10,779 nt of DNA, from the NCBI GenBank assembly GCA_023139255.1, contig JAGLNY010000087.1:1-10779 (forward strand). The letters run 5' to 3'. Origin of the DNA: Spirochaetales bacterium. GTDB lineage: Bacteria > Spirochaetota > Spirochaetia > JABMQR01. The position numbers were made by a program, and so were the translations under genes. The notes under the pieces are model-generated. The model did no database searches, was not told where the DNA came from, and saw nothing but the letters and a program-made list of their open reading frames with translations. Positions 1 to 7,539 of this stretch are shown here, in pieces (position 1 is the first letter of the stretch; the number at the start of each line of letters is the position of its first letter).

Positions 1-915
1 AAAAAACGATATGTAGTTTCATTTGAGAATGCTTTTCATGGAAGAACTCTTGGTTCCCAGCTTGCGGGAGGTATGGAAAAGCTAAAGGATTGGATTGCAG
101 GAGGAAGGGATTATTTTATTCAGGTACCTTTCCCTGATGGGTATAAAAATGAAGATGTCTCTTTCGATCTTTTTCTGAACACCCTGAAGGAAGAGGGGAT
201 ACAGCCTGATGAAGTCGCTGCGGTTCTCACCGAATCATACCAGGGTGTCGGCCCGGATTTTCTCCCTGTCGAGTACGCTCAGAAAATGGAAATTTTCTGC
301 CGGGAACACGATATTATCAGCATATATGACGAGGTACAGGCGGGTTTCGGCAGAACAGGTAAGATGTTCTGTTATCAGCACTATGGGGTAACGCCGGATC
401 TCATCGTATGCGGCAAAGGTATCACATCCTCCCTGCCCCTCTCGGCGGTAATTGGACGCAGTGATATCATGGAACTGTATCCACCCGGAGCAATGACCTC
501 CACCCATTCCGCCAGCCCGCTTCCTGTAGCAGCTGCCGTTGAAAATCTGAAAATCCTCCAGCAGGAAAAACTCGTAGAGCATGCGGAGAAGATGGAATCC
601 ATCCTGATGCCGGGGCTGACAGCAATACAGGAAAAATATCCTGACAGATTGGGCTGTCTTCACGGGAAAGGTCTGGTAGCGGGCATTCAGGTTGTAAAGA
701 AGGGAACAAAGGAACCGGACTCCGAAACAGCGATGAGAATCAACGAGGAGTGTTTTCACCGGGGTTTGATGATGTTCGCTCCTGTAGGTATCGGGGGAGA
801 ATGCATCAAGATTTCTCCGCCCCTTATCATAACTGAGGAGGCTCTGAAGGAATCGCTCGAGGTGTTGGAAGAGAGCTGTGATGCGGTTCTTGGGTGGTTA
901 GAAGTTAGGGGTTAG
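1..915 (+). CDS. Class III PLP-dependent aminotransferase, 5'-truncated by window edge
   Basis: The frame is open from base 1 and gives 304 residues; the family is usually about 430-450, so roughly the first 130 residues lie outside the window. The fragment opens with FENAFHGRTLG, a conserved block of class III (omega/GABA/ornithine type) aminotransferases. The motif DEVQAGFGRTG carries the Asp (D110 of the fragment) that binds the pyridine nitrogen of PLP. CGKGITSSLPLSAVIG carries the Schiff-base Lys (K139), and STHSASP (T168) binds phosphate from the partner subunit. The enzyme would move an amino group between an amine or amino acid and a 2-oxo acid in the cytoplasm; the substrate cannot be read from the sequence. 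The first ATG (73) falls inside the fold and is not a start. The C-terminus (EVRG) and the TAG stop lie inside a G-rich repeat, so the tail may have been altered by repeat growth. The downstream gene is convergent. Confidence 0.93.
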   Translation, partial: KKRYVVSFENAFHGRTLGSQLAGGMEKLKDWIAGGRDYFIQVPFPDGYKNEDVSFDLFLNTLKEEGIQPDEVAAVLTESYQGVGPDFLPVEYAQKMEIFCREHDIISIYDEVQAGFGRTGKMFCYQHYGVTPDLIVCGKGITSSLPLSAVIGRSDIMELYPPGAMTSTHSASPLPVAAAVENLKILQQEKLVEHAEKMESILMPGLTAIQEKYPDRLGCLHGKGLVAGIQVVKKGTKEPDSETAMRINEECFHRGLMMFAPVGIGGECIKISPPLIITEEALKESLEVLEESCDAVLGWLEVRG

Positions 916-943
916 GGGTTGGGGGTTAAGACATAGGGAGGGG
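904..943 (+). repeat. G-rich heptad repeat / potential G-quadruplex over the aminotransferase stop
   Basis: About three and a half degenerate copies of GTTAGGG run from 904 to 928, and two more G runs follow at 936-938 and 940-943. The G runs (908-911, 915-918, 921-925, then 936-943) have short TTA or TT loops and satisfy a simple G-quadruplex pattern on the plus strand. The aminotransferase stop codon (913-915) is inside the array. No conventional hairpin terminator is seen in 916-984, between the two convergent genes, so this element may be what ends or slows transcription there; that role is inferred. Confidence 0.6.
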
Positions 944-984
944 ACGAAAAAATTTATCCTGCCGTGGAGTCATGTTTTATTAAT

Positions 985-1860
985 TTAGATTTCTATACTA
1001 TAAGTACAGAAAAAGGTTTTTTGTTTTTCCAGTTTTACTATGCCTTCTTTATTTTTATAATCATCATAGCCTTTTACTGTATCATCGACACCATACCATG
1101 GTTCAATACAGATAAATGGGGCCTTAATATCATCCGTTACTTTTGTCCATATCCCAAGATACGGATACCCTTTAAAGTTAACTTTAATCTCTTTATCGGA
1201 TTTATCGGATTTAATGATTAGATAATTTGATTCAAGGTTTTTAAAAATCATCGCATCGGGTACAAATAATTCATGTTTTAAACGAATAATTTTTTCATTA
1301 TTAAAATAGGGTTCGCCCTTGTCTCTTAATAACTCTCTTTCATCAAGGCTATATAATTTTGCCGTCTCTTCCTTTTCAAATTCAATAGAGTAATCTTCAA
1401 AAGAGAGACCTTCTTCTAATGGGCAATTGAATCCAGGATGATCCCCAATAGAAAAATACATATCACTGTCCCCTCTATTTATTACATCATGTTTAACTGT
1501 TAATTTGTTGTCATCTAACCTATAGGTTATATCCAACTGGAATTTAAAAGGGTATATTTTTACGGTTTCTTCATCATGAGTTAACCTGAAAGTCATTTTA
1601 TTCTCATCTTTATAGACAACAGCAAATTCTTTTCTACGTGCAAATCCATGCTTGTCCATAGAGTAGGTTTTCCCTTCAAAAGGATATTTCCCATCTTTGA
1701 CCATTCCTATTACAGGAAACAATAACGGAGATTGTCCTTTCCATATAGCCGGGTTGCCGCCCCATAAATAATTAATGGTACCTTTTTTTAGACTGGTTAA
1801 TTGTGTACCTAAAGTATCTGCCGTAATACTTATTATTCCATTAGTCAGTGATTCAATCAT
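985..1860 (-). CDS. Aldose 1-epimerase family protein (LacX type)
   Basis: This 291-residue protein belongs to the galactose mutarotase-like fold, LacX subgroup, which interconverts the alpha and beta anomers of sugars or sugar phosphates in the cytoplasm. Visible family blocks are PLLFPVIG (45-52), the KHGFARR block with the first catalytic His (H71), GDHPGFN with the second (H141), and CIEPWYGVDD with the likely catalytic base Glu (E253). Length is normal for the family and there is no signal peptide. The ATG at 1860 is preceded by a strong GGAGGGG Shine-Dalgarno sequence about four bases upstream, which supports this start. The gene stands alone, convergent with the aminotransferase and divergent from the flavoprotein operon. 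It is clearly A+T-richer than both neighbours, with many AAA/GAA/ATA codons, which suggests a different origin. The sugar substrate is unknown. Confidence 0.92.
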   Translation of the reverse strand: MIESLTNGIISITADTLGTQLTSLKKGTINYLWGGNPAIWKGQSPLLFPVIGMVKDGKYPFEGKTYSMDKHGFARRKEFAVVYKDENKMTFRLTHDEETVKIYPFKFQLDITYRLDDNKLTVKHDVINRGDSDMYFSIGDHPGFNCPLEEGLSFEDYSIEFEKEETAKLYSLDERELLRDKGEPYFNNEKIIRLKHELFVPDAMIFKNLESNYLIIKSDKSDKEIKVNFKGYPYLGIWTKVTDDIKAPFICIEPWYGVDDTVKGYDDYKNKEGIVKLEKQKTFFCTYSIEI

Positions 1861-2002
1861 TTCCCCTCCGATTACTATAGATTGCAGGTCCCCACGTGTT
1901 TGCCCGCAGATTCCTGAATTCCTGGTTGGATTGTACTTCTATCAGTGCGGGGATGTCCAGACGGCGCTTCCCATATAAAAGCAATATCGTTATAGTAGTT
2001 TT
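1861..2002. other. Divergent intergenic region, epimerase / flavoprotein operon
   Basis: The 142 bp between the two divergent starts must hold both promoters. The part next to the epimerase carries its Shine-Dalgarno. The middle (about 1885-1970) is more G+C-rich than the epimerase beside it. It contains TCCCC near 1890 and GGGGA near 1950, which could pair across a long loop. No convincing gene or riboswitch is recognised. Confidence 0.4.
1968..1996 (+). promoter_or_regulatory. Putative promoter of the flavoprotein operon, possibly leaderless
   Basis: TATAGT at 1991-1996 matches the -10 consensus at five of six bases. TTCCCA at 1968-1973, 17 bases upstream, is a partial -35. Transcription would begin about at the ATG (2003). 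No Shine-Dalgarno precedes that ATG, so the arrangement fits a leaderless mRNA. This is a pattern match only. Confidence 0.35.
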
Positions 2003-3514
2003 ATGAAAATTTATGATGCGGTTATTGTTGGCGCCGGAGTTATCGGGTGCGCAGCAGCACGAACCCTTGCACAAACAAATCTCTCAATTTTAGTTATCGA
2101 AAAAGAACCGGATACCGGATTCGGCATAAGCAGTAAAAACAGCGGCGTTGTACATTCAGGTATACACTATACTCCCGGCACAAACAGGGCAGTATGTAAT
2201 GTCCGCGGCAACCAAATGATGGAAGATCTCTGCAGTGAGTTGTGCGTTCCCTTCAAAAGAACAGGAAAAATTACTGTCGCTTTTACTGAAGAACAGACAC
2301 AATCCTTAACAAAACTGCTTGAGCAGGGCAAAGCTAACGGGGTTCCCGGCATAAGACTGATCGACCGGGAAAAGATGGAAAAACTCCAACCGGGTATTGT
2401 CGGGACTACCGCTATATACACCCCCTCTACCGGTATTGTCAGCCCGTACGAACTTACCATCGCACTGGCTGAAAGCGCGTATGCAAACGGCGTGGAATTT
2501 AAGTTCAATCATACTGTCCGCTCAATAGACATTCCTGACCGGCAAAAGAAGTATTTCCTTCTGCATACAGAGACGAATACGTTTTCCGCAAAAGTTATCA
2601 TAAATGCCGCGGGTCTTGGCTCTGCCGATATTGCAAGAATGGCAGGAATTGATGAATATACTCTCTATCCCTGCCGGGGTGAGTACTATGTCCTGGACAA
2701 GCGGCTGAAAGAGGCTCTGAACCTGCTGATATACCCTGTTCCCGGTGCTCACGATAGTGGTCTGGGAATACACCTGACCAATACCGTTGACGGAAATATC
2801 CTGATTGGGCCATCTAATGAATATATTATAGATGATGAGGATACTGCCACTACCATCGATATCATGGAAACGCTTCGGGAGGAAGGACATCACCTGCTTC
2901 CTTCTTTGAGCAGCACGGATTTTATCCGGAGTTTTGCCGGCATAAGGCCGAAACTTGCCCCGCCTGAAGAGGGCGGTTTCCGGGATTTCGTGATTGAATC
3001 GCGCCGGGATGTCCGTGGGTTCATCAACCTTATCGGTATTGAGAGCCCGGGACTGACAGCCTCACCGGCAATAGCAGAACAGGTAAAAGAACTGGTAGGG
3101 CAGCTGCTCCCATTACGGGATCGCAAAGATTTCATACAGGGCCGGCCGGTTATCCATAACACCCCTTTTTTGAAAAAGCGTTTTTCTGATTGTTCACATG
3201 ATGAAAAAAAAACCCTGATATCCCAAAACCCGGATTATGGGTCAATAGTCTGCCGATGCGAAGAGATTACCCTTGCAGAAATCAAAACTGCAGCAGCCCG
3301 AACTATTGGGCCGGTAACTTTTGCGGGAATTAAGTATCGTACGCGGGCAATGATGGGAAGGTGCCAGGGCGGTTTCTGCCTGCAGCGCCTAACTGAAATT
3401 TTGCGGGAATCATTTGGTATTACTGTTGATACACAAACCTTAAAAGGACCGGGAACAGAACTGTTTACCGGCCCATTAAGACCTTCTTCTTGTCCGCTTG
3501 GAAAGGAATCGTAA
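2003..3514 (+). CDS. GlpA-like FAD-dependent dehydrogenase with C-terminal BFD [2Fe-2S] domain
   Basis: The protein has 503 residues. An N-terminal Rossmann motif GAGVIG (10-15) and the acidic ribose-binding E33 (in VIEKEP) mark a DAO-family flavoprotein. SSKNSGVVHSGIHY (43-56) is the signature shared by short glycerol-3-phosphate dehydrogenases and L-2-hydroxyglutarate oxidases. Near the C-terminus a BFD-like [2Fe-2S] domain has Cys417, Cys419, Cys454 and Cys459 (C-x-C then C-x4-C). Together this is the GlpA layout: oxidation of a hydroxy-acid or polyol phosphate on FAD, with electrons passed to an Fe-S cluster. There is no signal peptide or membrane helix. It leads an operon with GlpB-like and DUF1667 genes; its TAA stop overlaps the next ATG by one base. 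The ATG start gives a typical first beta strand but lacks a Shine-Dalgarno. Glycerol 3-phosphate is the family default substrate, not proven here. Confidence 0.92.
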   Translation: MKIYDAVIVGAGVIGCAAARTLAQTNLSILVIEKEPDTGFGISSKNSGVVHSGIHYTPGTNRAVCNVRGNQMMEDLCSELCVPFKRTGKITVAFTEEQTQSLTKLLEQGKANGVPGIRLIDREKMEKLQPGIVGTTAIYTPSTGIVSPYELTIALAESAYANGVEFKFNHTVRSIDIPDRQKKYFLLHTETNTFSAKVIINAAGLGSADIARMAGIDEYTLYPCRGEYYVLDKRLKEALNLLIYPVPGAHDSGLGIHLTNTVDGNILIGPSNEYIIDDEDTATTIDIMETLREEGHHLLPSLSSTDFIRSFAGIRPKLAPPEEGGFRDFVIESRRDVRGFINLIGIESPGLTASPAIAEQVKELVGQLLPLRDRKDFIQGRPVIHNTPFLKKRFSDCSHDEKKTLISQNPDYGSIVCRCEEITLAEIKTAAARTIGPVTFAGIKYRTRAMMGRCQGGFCLQRLTEILRESFGITVDTQTLKGPGTELFTGPLRPSSCPLGKES

Positions 3515-4809
3515 TGGACAAAAAGATTGAGTTTGCTGTAGCAGTAATTGGCGCAGGGCCTGCCGGACTTGCAGCCGCTGCCGGTGCAGCAGGAGCCGGG
3601 GCTAAATCTGTCGTGGTTATTGACCGGGACAACCGAGCGGGGGGAATTCTTAATCAGTGTATACACGATGGATTCGGACTGCACCGCTATAATGAATCCC
3701 TTTCCGGTCCGGAATATGCAGAACGTGAAAAACAGGTACTCCTGAACTATGAAACAGCCGGAAAAATCACAATTTTATCAGAAACTTTTGTTCAGGACCT
3801 TATCCCGGAAAGTTATGGGTTTCCCCTTGCTGTCATGTCCACAGGATCGTTCCGGATTATCAGGGCTGCAACTGTAATTTTGGCAATGGGATGCCGGGAA
3901 CGGACTGCCGGTGCCATATCACTTCCGGGAACAAGACCCGCTGGAATATTAACAGCAGGAACCGCCCAAAGACTTATGAATATACAGAATATCAATGTAG
4001 GCAGGCGTGCTGTTATTATCGGGTCAGGCGATATTGGATTAATAATGGCCAGGAGACTTACGCTGGAGGGTGCGGAAGTTGCCGCAGTTACTGATATTCA
4101 GCCATATCCCGGCGGGCTCGACCGAAACGTACGACAATGTCTGCACGATTTTAACATTCCGCTGCTATTATCTACTGGTGTTGTGAAAGTCCATGGGAAC
4201 AAACGGGTTGAGGGTATAACTGTAGCCCAATTAGACAGCAAAAACCGGCTTAATCTTCAGACCTCAACCTATATCCCCTGCGATACGATCCTGTTGTCTG
4301 TCGGTCTTATCCCGGAACATGAACTGGCAAGGAGCGCAGGTGCCGCATTGGATCCTGCAACACAGGGACCTGTTGTTGACCAGCATCTTATGACCACAGT
4401 TCCAGGGTTGTTTGCCTGCGGAAATGTACTGCAAGTGCATGATCTTGTCGATTTTGTATCGGAAGAGGCTGAATATGCCGGAGCTTGTGCGGCTGAAATG
4501 GCACTTAATCAGTTTCGGTCTACTGGCCGGGTCATTCAGTCCGGCAATACCATACTACCAATAAAAGTGGGATCCAATTTGCGTTATGTTCTTCCTCATA
4601 CAATTTCAAAACCTGGCCGTGTAACTCTCTCCATGCGTGTTACTGCACCGGAAATTAATTTCCGCGTCTGCGTAGCGCGGTTGGAAAAGAGTGATAACAG
4701 AATACTGCTCACAAAAACATTCACTAGAGTATCACCATCTGAGATGTTACGATTTGCCTTTAACTGTGATACAGTTGAGCCCTTGGAGGTGTATGGTGAA
4801 TCTTTCTGA
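3514..4809 (+). CDS. NAD(P)/FAD-dependent oxidoreductase, GlpB-like partner subunit
   Basis: The 431-residue protein has two dinucleotide-binding motifs, GAGPAG (13-18, FAD) and GSGDIG (170-175, NAD(P)), in the pyridine nucleotide-disulphide oxidoreductase fold. The block GGILNQCIHDGFGL (43-56, with C49) is typical of the proteins encoded next to BFD-type GlpA homologues. A later block, GLFACGNVLQVHDLVD, is the C-terminal FAD contact. The likely role is to pass electrons between the GlpA-like subunit and a nicotinamide or another carrier. The ATG at 3514 overlaps the upstream TAA and has GGAAAGGA just upstream. A TTG at 3490 is in frame but would lie inside the previous gene and lacks its own signal, so it is not used. 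The TGA stop (4807-4809) overlaps the start of the DUF1667 gene, a sign of translational coupling. Confidence 0.92.
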   Translation: MDKKIEFAVAVIGAGPAGLAAAAGAAGAGAKSVVVIDRDNRAGGILNQCIHDGFGLHRYNESLSGPEYAEREKQVLLNYETAGKITILSETFVQDLIPESYGFPLAVMSTGSFRIIRAATVILAMGCRERTAGAISLPGTRPAGILTAGTAQRLMNIQNINVGRRAVIIGSGDIGLIMARRLTLEGAEVAAVTDIQPYPGGLDRNVRQCLHDFNIPLLLSTGVVKVHGNKRVEGITVAQLDSKNRLNLQTSTYIPCDTILLSVGLIPEHELARSAGAALDPATQGPVVDQHLMTTVPGLFACGNVLQVHDLVDFVSEEAEYAGACAAEMALNQFRSTGRVIQSGNTILPIKVGSNLRYVLPHTISKPGRVTLSMRVTAPEINFRVCVARLEKSDNRILLTKTFTRVSPSEMLRFAFNCDTVEPLEVYGESF

Positions 4810-5206
4810 TCAGGAAAAACATATCGTAGAAGAACTCACCTGCATTGTCTGCCCAAAAAGTTGTGTTCTCAGGGTTGAGAAAGACAAAATATCCGGGGCA
4901 ATTACCGCAATACATAATGCAAATTGCCAGCGGGGAACCGCTTGGGTTACCCAGGAACTGCTTCATCCAACCAGAAGTGTCTGCAGTTCAGTATTGGTTG
5001 AAAATGGAACCGAACCGCTGACAGGGGTCAGGACAAATCAGCCAGTTTCCAGGGATGATGTGTTTAAGGTTATGGAGGCAATTAAAAGTTGCCGAATCTC
5101 TGCGCCGATAGCTATTGGTGAAATAGTACTGGAAAATCCCGGCGGTGTTCCCTGCAGAGTCATCGCAACGCGTTCTGTTGATTTAACCTTGTTTGCCGCT
5201 GATTAA
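4793..5206 (+). CDS. DUF1667 family cysteine-rich protein
   Basis: This 137-residue protein has an N-terminal cysteine cluster, CIVCPKSC (C17, C20, C24), followed by NANCQRG (C45). This C-x2-C-x3-C plus NxCxRG pattern is the DUF1667 signature and suggests a bound metal or Fe-S cluster. The following region (TRSVCSSVLVENG and PVSRDDVFKVMEAI) is also family-typical. DUF1667 genes regularly follow BFD-type glpA and glpB-like genes, and the protein is thought to be a small third subunit or electron carrier; its biochemical role is not established. The gene overlaps the previous one by 17 bases. GGAGG at 4785-4789 sits very close to the ATG at 4793. The in-frame GTG at 4796 has slightly better spacing and could be the true start. 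Confidence 0.88.
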   Translation: MVNLSDQEKHIVEELTCIVCPKSCVLRVEKDKISGAITAIHNANCQRGTAWVTQELLHPTRSVCSSVLVENGTEPLTGVRTNQPVSRDDVFKVMEAIKSCRISAPIAIGEIVLENPGGVPCRVIATRSVDLTLFAAD

Positions 5207-5207
5207 T

Positions 5208-5797
5208 ATGATGCAGTTCGTTGCTATTATCGGTCAGGGACGCGGCGGAAGAAATATTCATGCAAACTATCTAAAAACAGATCCACAGAGATTCAAAATT
5301 GTCGCCGTTGCCAAACTTCTGGAAGATCGACGACAGAAGGCAATAGAGGAGCTCTGATGCGAAGTCTATTCTGATTACAAAGAGATGATTAAGCGTGATG
5401 ATATCGACCTTGTCATCAATTCATCATTCAGTTACCGGCATGTTGAAATTTCAATGGCTATCATGGATGCAGGCAAACATTGTCTCAGTGAAAAGCCTTT
5501 TGCCCAGAAAGTTGCTGATGTCGATATGCTGATTAAAAAAGCTGAAGAGAAAAATGTCCTGTTAACAGTATTTCAGCAGTCACGGTTTGTGCCCTGGTTT
5601 GAACAGGTTAAATCGGTAATTGGCTCCGGTGTACTTGGCCGGATCTTTGGGAAACTCCTTTAACTAATGAAAATAACACACCTTCCTACTGCACCGATTC
5701 AATTAACTGGATTGAAAACAAATGGACACTTCAGAAAGAGCAAAGTGATTCTATTTCCCATTACTATGATTCACTTTATGATACGATGGTGATGGGC
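5208..5797 (+). pseudogene. Gfo/Idh/MocA family oxidoreductase, broken (in-frame TGA, internal deletion, 3' loss)
   Basis: ATG codons at 5208 and 5211, one base after the DUF1667 stop, open a reading frame with a Rossmann start (FVAIIGQGRGGRNIHA). The frame runs to an in-frame TGA at 5358-5360 and resumes unchanged with CEVYSDYKEMIKRDDIDLVI. It continues through the family motif GKHCLSEKPFA, whose EKP Lys is catalytic, and stops at 5661. In homologues a glycine precedes CEVYSDY, so a GGA to TGA change is the simplest reading. From about 5666 another frame shows DSINWIENKWT and YYDSLYDTMVMG, which resemble the family's C-terminal helices. The middle substrate-binding part is therefore deleted with a frameshift. 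Similarity ends at the stop codon of the opposite-strand gene (5800), so the last residues are lost too. The intact enzyme would have been an NAD(P)-dependent sugar or polyol dehydrogenase, the fourth operon gene. Confidence 0.8.
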
Positions 5798-5799
5798 GT

Positions 5800-7539
5800 C
5801 TACAACCCCCTGCTTTCCCTGATGATTTTTTCCAATTCTTTTTTATGGAATGCAACATAAAGCATACTGGTTATTTTCAGATATATTGAAGGTTTAGCCG
5901 CACCGATGAATTCCTTTGTTTTTTCATTAACCGGCATTCCGCTTAATTTCAGGACATTTTCCCATGTATTTGCATAATTCGTTGCTTCGGCAAAACCACG
6001 CCCAATTTCATTCCCCAAGGTGTCGGTAAGTAAGGTACCTCCCTCGGCATACTGAAGTCCGTTTGCAAAAAATCCCGTTTGAGCATTTGAAGTGATGGGT
6101 GTTGACGTAAACTGCTTTAATGGTTCAGGAACATCAGAATCAATCGTAAACGTGTATTCGGCAGGATACCAGGTATGTGTCGGCAGGTAAACATCCGGAT
6201 TGGGTGATGTTGAATTCTTGACCCATTTTGTTACCTTCATTGTCCCTTTTATATCAATTGCATGATTATTTGCATCGATGTATTTCCCACTACATGGTGT
6301 TGTCATGATTCCGGGTGCTTCGGAACCAGTTTGCCAATAAAAACTCAAGTTATCATTCGTGTGCAGTGCAGATATGCCCATTTGAACTTCTCCTTCCGTA
6401 GAAATGGCATCATTTTCATAAAAATGCATCATAAACCAGTCCCAACCACCGGGAGGCGGTTCGGTTATATTTTCCACTGCACGCATAACGGCATGTTGAG
6501 GCGCACCGCTGGGCATAAAACCGGTTCCCCATTGATGATCGTACCACATATTTCCATCAATCAGCTTGATCTTTTCCCCTTTGATCATGATCATGCTTTC
6601 ACGAGTATCAATCAATTTCAAATTAGCTGCTGAATAATAGTAGGTTCCTATTCCATCTACACAGGGTGCCTTTCCCTCATCCCCTTCCATGAAATAGCCG
6701 GTCGGATTATACAGGAATATATTAATTTCAATGTCGGGATTTCCGGGTTTTCCCATATCCCAACCTTTGGCTATTAATTCAACCGGGAAAAGATTACCGT
6801 CCGGATCCAGTGATCGGATCACATTTTTTCCCATGGTATATTCATAGGGTTTGGCTTTGAATCCGATCAATCCCGTAGTTCCCGCCACAATCACCGTATT
6901 TGCACGGTAGTGAGTATCTGTTTGCGGATCAGAAATAGCAAGATGCATTTCAAGGATTTGATTTTCTATATCGCTTAATCCAAGTTCATGAGCCATATCC
7001 GGGGGTAGAAGAGAATATTGCCAATACATCAATTGAACACTGTAATGATTATTATCTTCATCCGTAAAATTCCCAACGAAAAAATGCCAACCGACTTGAT
7101 ACTCCCATTGCGGATGATCGATCTGCGGCCATTCAAATTTCATATCCGGATCTAATAATTTATAACCTCTTACACCCTGAGGTCCCATGAACATTAGATT
7201 GGCATAAACTTGTTGTGCAGAGCGCTGATCAGCATATTCCTTCATTGTTTCATAGCGTTTACGAAGATCTTTAAGATATGATATTCTAGTTTCGCTTAAC
7301 TCATCCAGGCGAACCCCCAGACGAGTTGCAAAAGCTTCATTACTGTTCTTTTGACTATAAATTTTTTTCAAAATATCCGCAGGAATAAATGCTTCATTAA
7401 ATGATTCCAGCCATAATGCCTGAGCTATATTTTGTTTGGTTAAGTTATCGATCATTTCCGTCTTGGCAGAATAGACATTTTGAGAAAATAAGCATAAGGT
7501 CGCTCCTATGATAAGGGCAATTAAACCTGTCTTTTTCAA
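5800..7539 (-). CDS. Secreted AttH/CrtC-type lipocalin-like protein (COG5621-like)
   Basis: The 579-residue protein starts with a signal peptide: a KK pair, a hydrophobic stretch (GLIALIIGATLCLFS), then a probable cleavage after VYSA. About 110 mostly helical residues follow. The AttH/CrtC (carotenoid 1,2-hydratase-related) double lipocalin-like domain comes next, with EYQVGWHFFVGNF (146-158), GTYYYSAANL (about 298-307), GNMWYDHQWG (329-338, the family hallmark) and GWDWFMMHFYEND (365-377). A GRGFAEATNY block lies near the end. Family members act on or bind lipophilic substrates outside the cytoplasm; no crt genes are nearby, so carotenoid hydration is not implied. I chose TTG 7539 because it has AGAGGG seven bases upstream and yields a standard signal peptide. 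GTG 7563 adds eight residues, lacks a Shine-Dalgarno and sits in the loop of a small inverted repeat (7555-7559 with 7567-7571). The TAG stop abuts the broken Gfo/Idh gene. Confidence 0.85.
   Translation of the reverse strand: MKKTGLIALIIGATLCLFSQNVYSAKTEMIDNLTKQNIAQALWLESFNEAFIPADILKKIYSQKNSNEAFATRLGVRLDELSETRISYLKDLRKRYETMKEYADQRSAQQVYANLMFMGPQGVRGYKLLDPDMKFEWPQIDHPQWEYQVGWHFFVGNFTDEDNNHYSVQLMYWQYSLLPPDMAHELGLSDIENQILEMHLAISDPQTDTHYRANTVIVAGTTGLIGFKAKPYEYTMGKNVIRSLDPDGNLFPVELIAKGWDMGKPGNPDIEINIFLYNPTGYFMEGDEGKAPCVDGIGTYYYSAANLKLIDTRESMIMIKGEKIKLIDGNMWYDHQWGTGFMPSGAPQHAVMRAVENITEPPPGGWDWFMMHFYENDAISTEGEVQMGISALHTNDNLSFYWQTGSEAPGIMTTPCSGKYIDANNHAIDIKGTMKVTKWVKNSTSPNPDVYLPTHTWYPAEYTFTIDSDVPEPLKQFTSTPITSNAQTGFFANGLQYAEGGTLLTDTLGNEIGRGFAEATNYANTWENVLKLSGMPVNEKTKEFIGAAKPSIYLKITSMLYVAFHKKELEKIIRESRGL

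Noticed and set aside
235..759. Long open frame antisense to the aminotransferase
   Set aside because: No recognisable domain; it is the shadow of a strongly supported coding frame. The same holds for the other antisense frames over the flavoprotein genes.
904..928. Telomere or chromosome-end repeat
   Set aside because: Only three to four degenerate heptads, internal to coding DNA of a bacterial type. Nothing suggests a linear end.
1192..1209. Nine-base tandem duplication (TTTATCGGA twice)
   Set aside because: It is a short in-frame Lys/Ser/Asp repeat within the epimerase gene, without any further copies.
3490..3513. TTG start eight residues upstream for the GlpB-like protein
   Set aside because: ATG 3514 has a good Shine-Dalgarno, overlaps the previous stop in the usual coupled way and begins the typical Rossmann strand.
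5358..5400. TGA as selenocysteine codon
   Set aside because: No stem-loop resembling a bacterial SECIS is visible just downstream, the expected residue is glycine rather than cysteine or a redox site, and the gene is otherwise broken.
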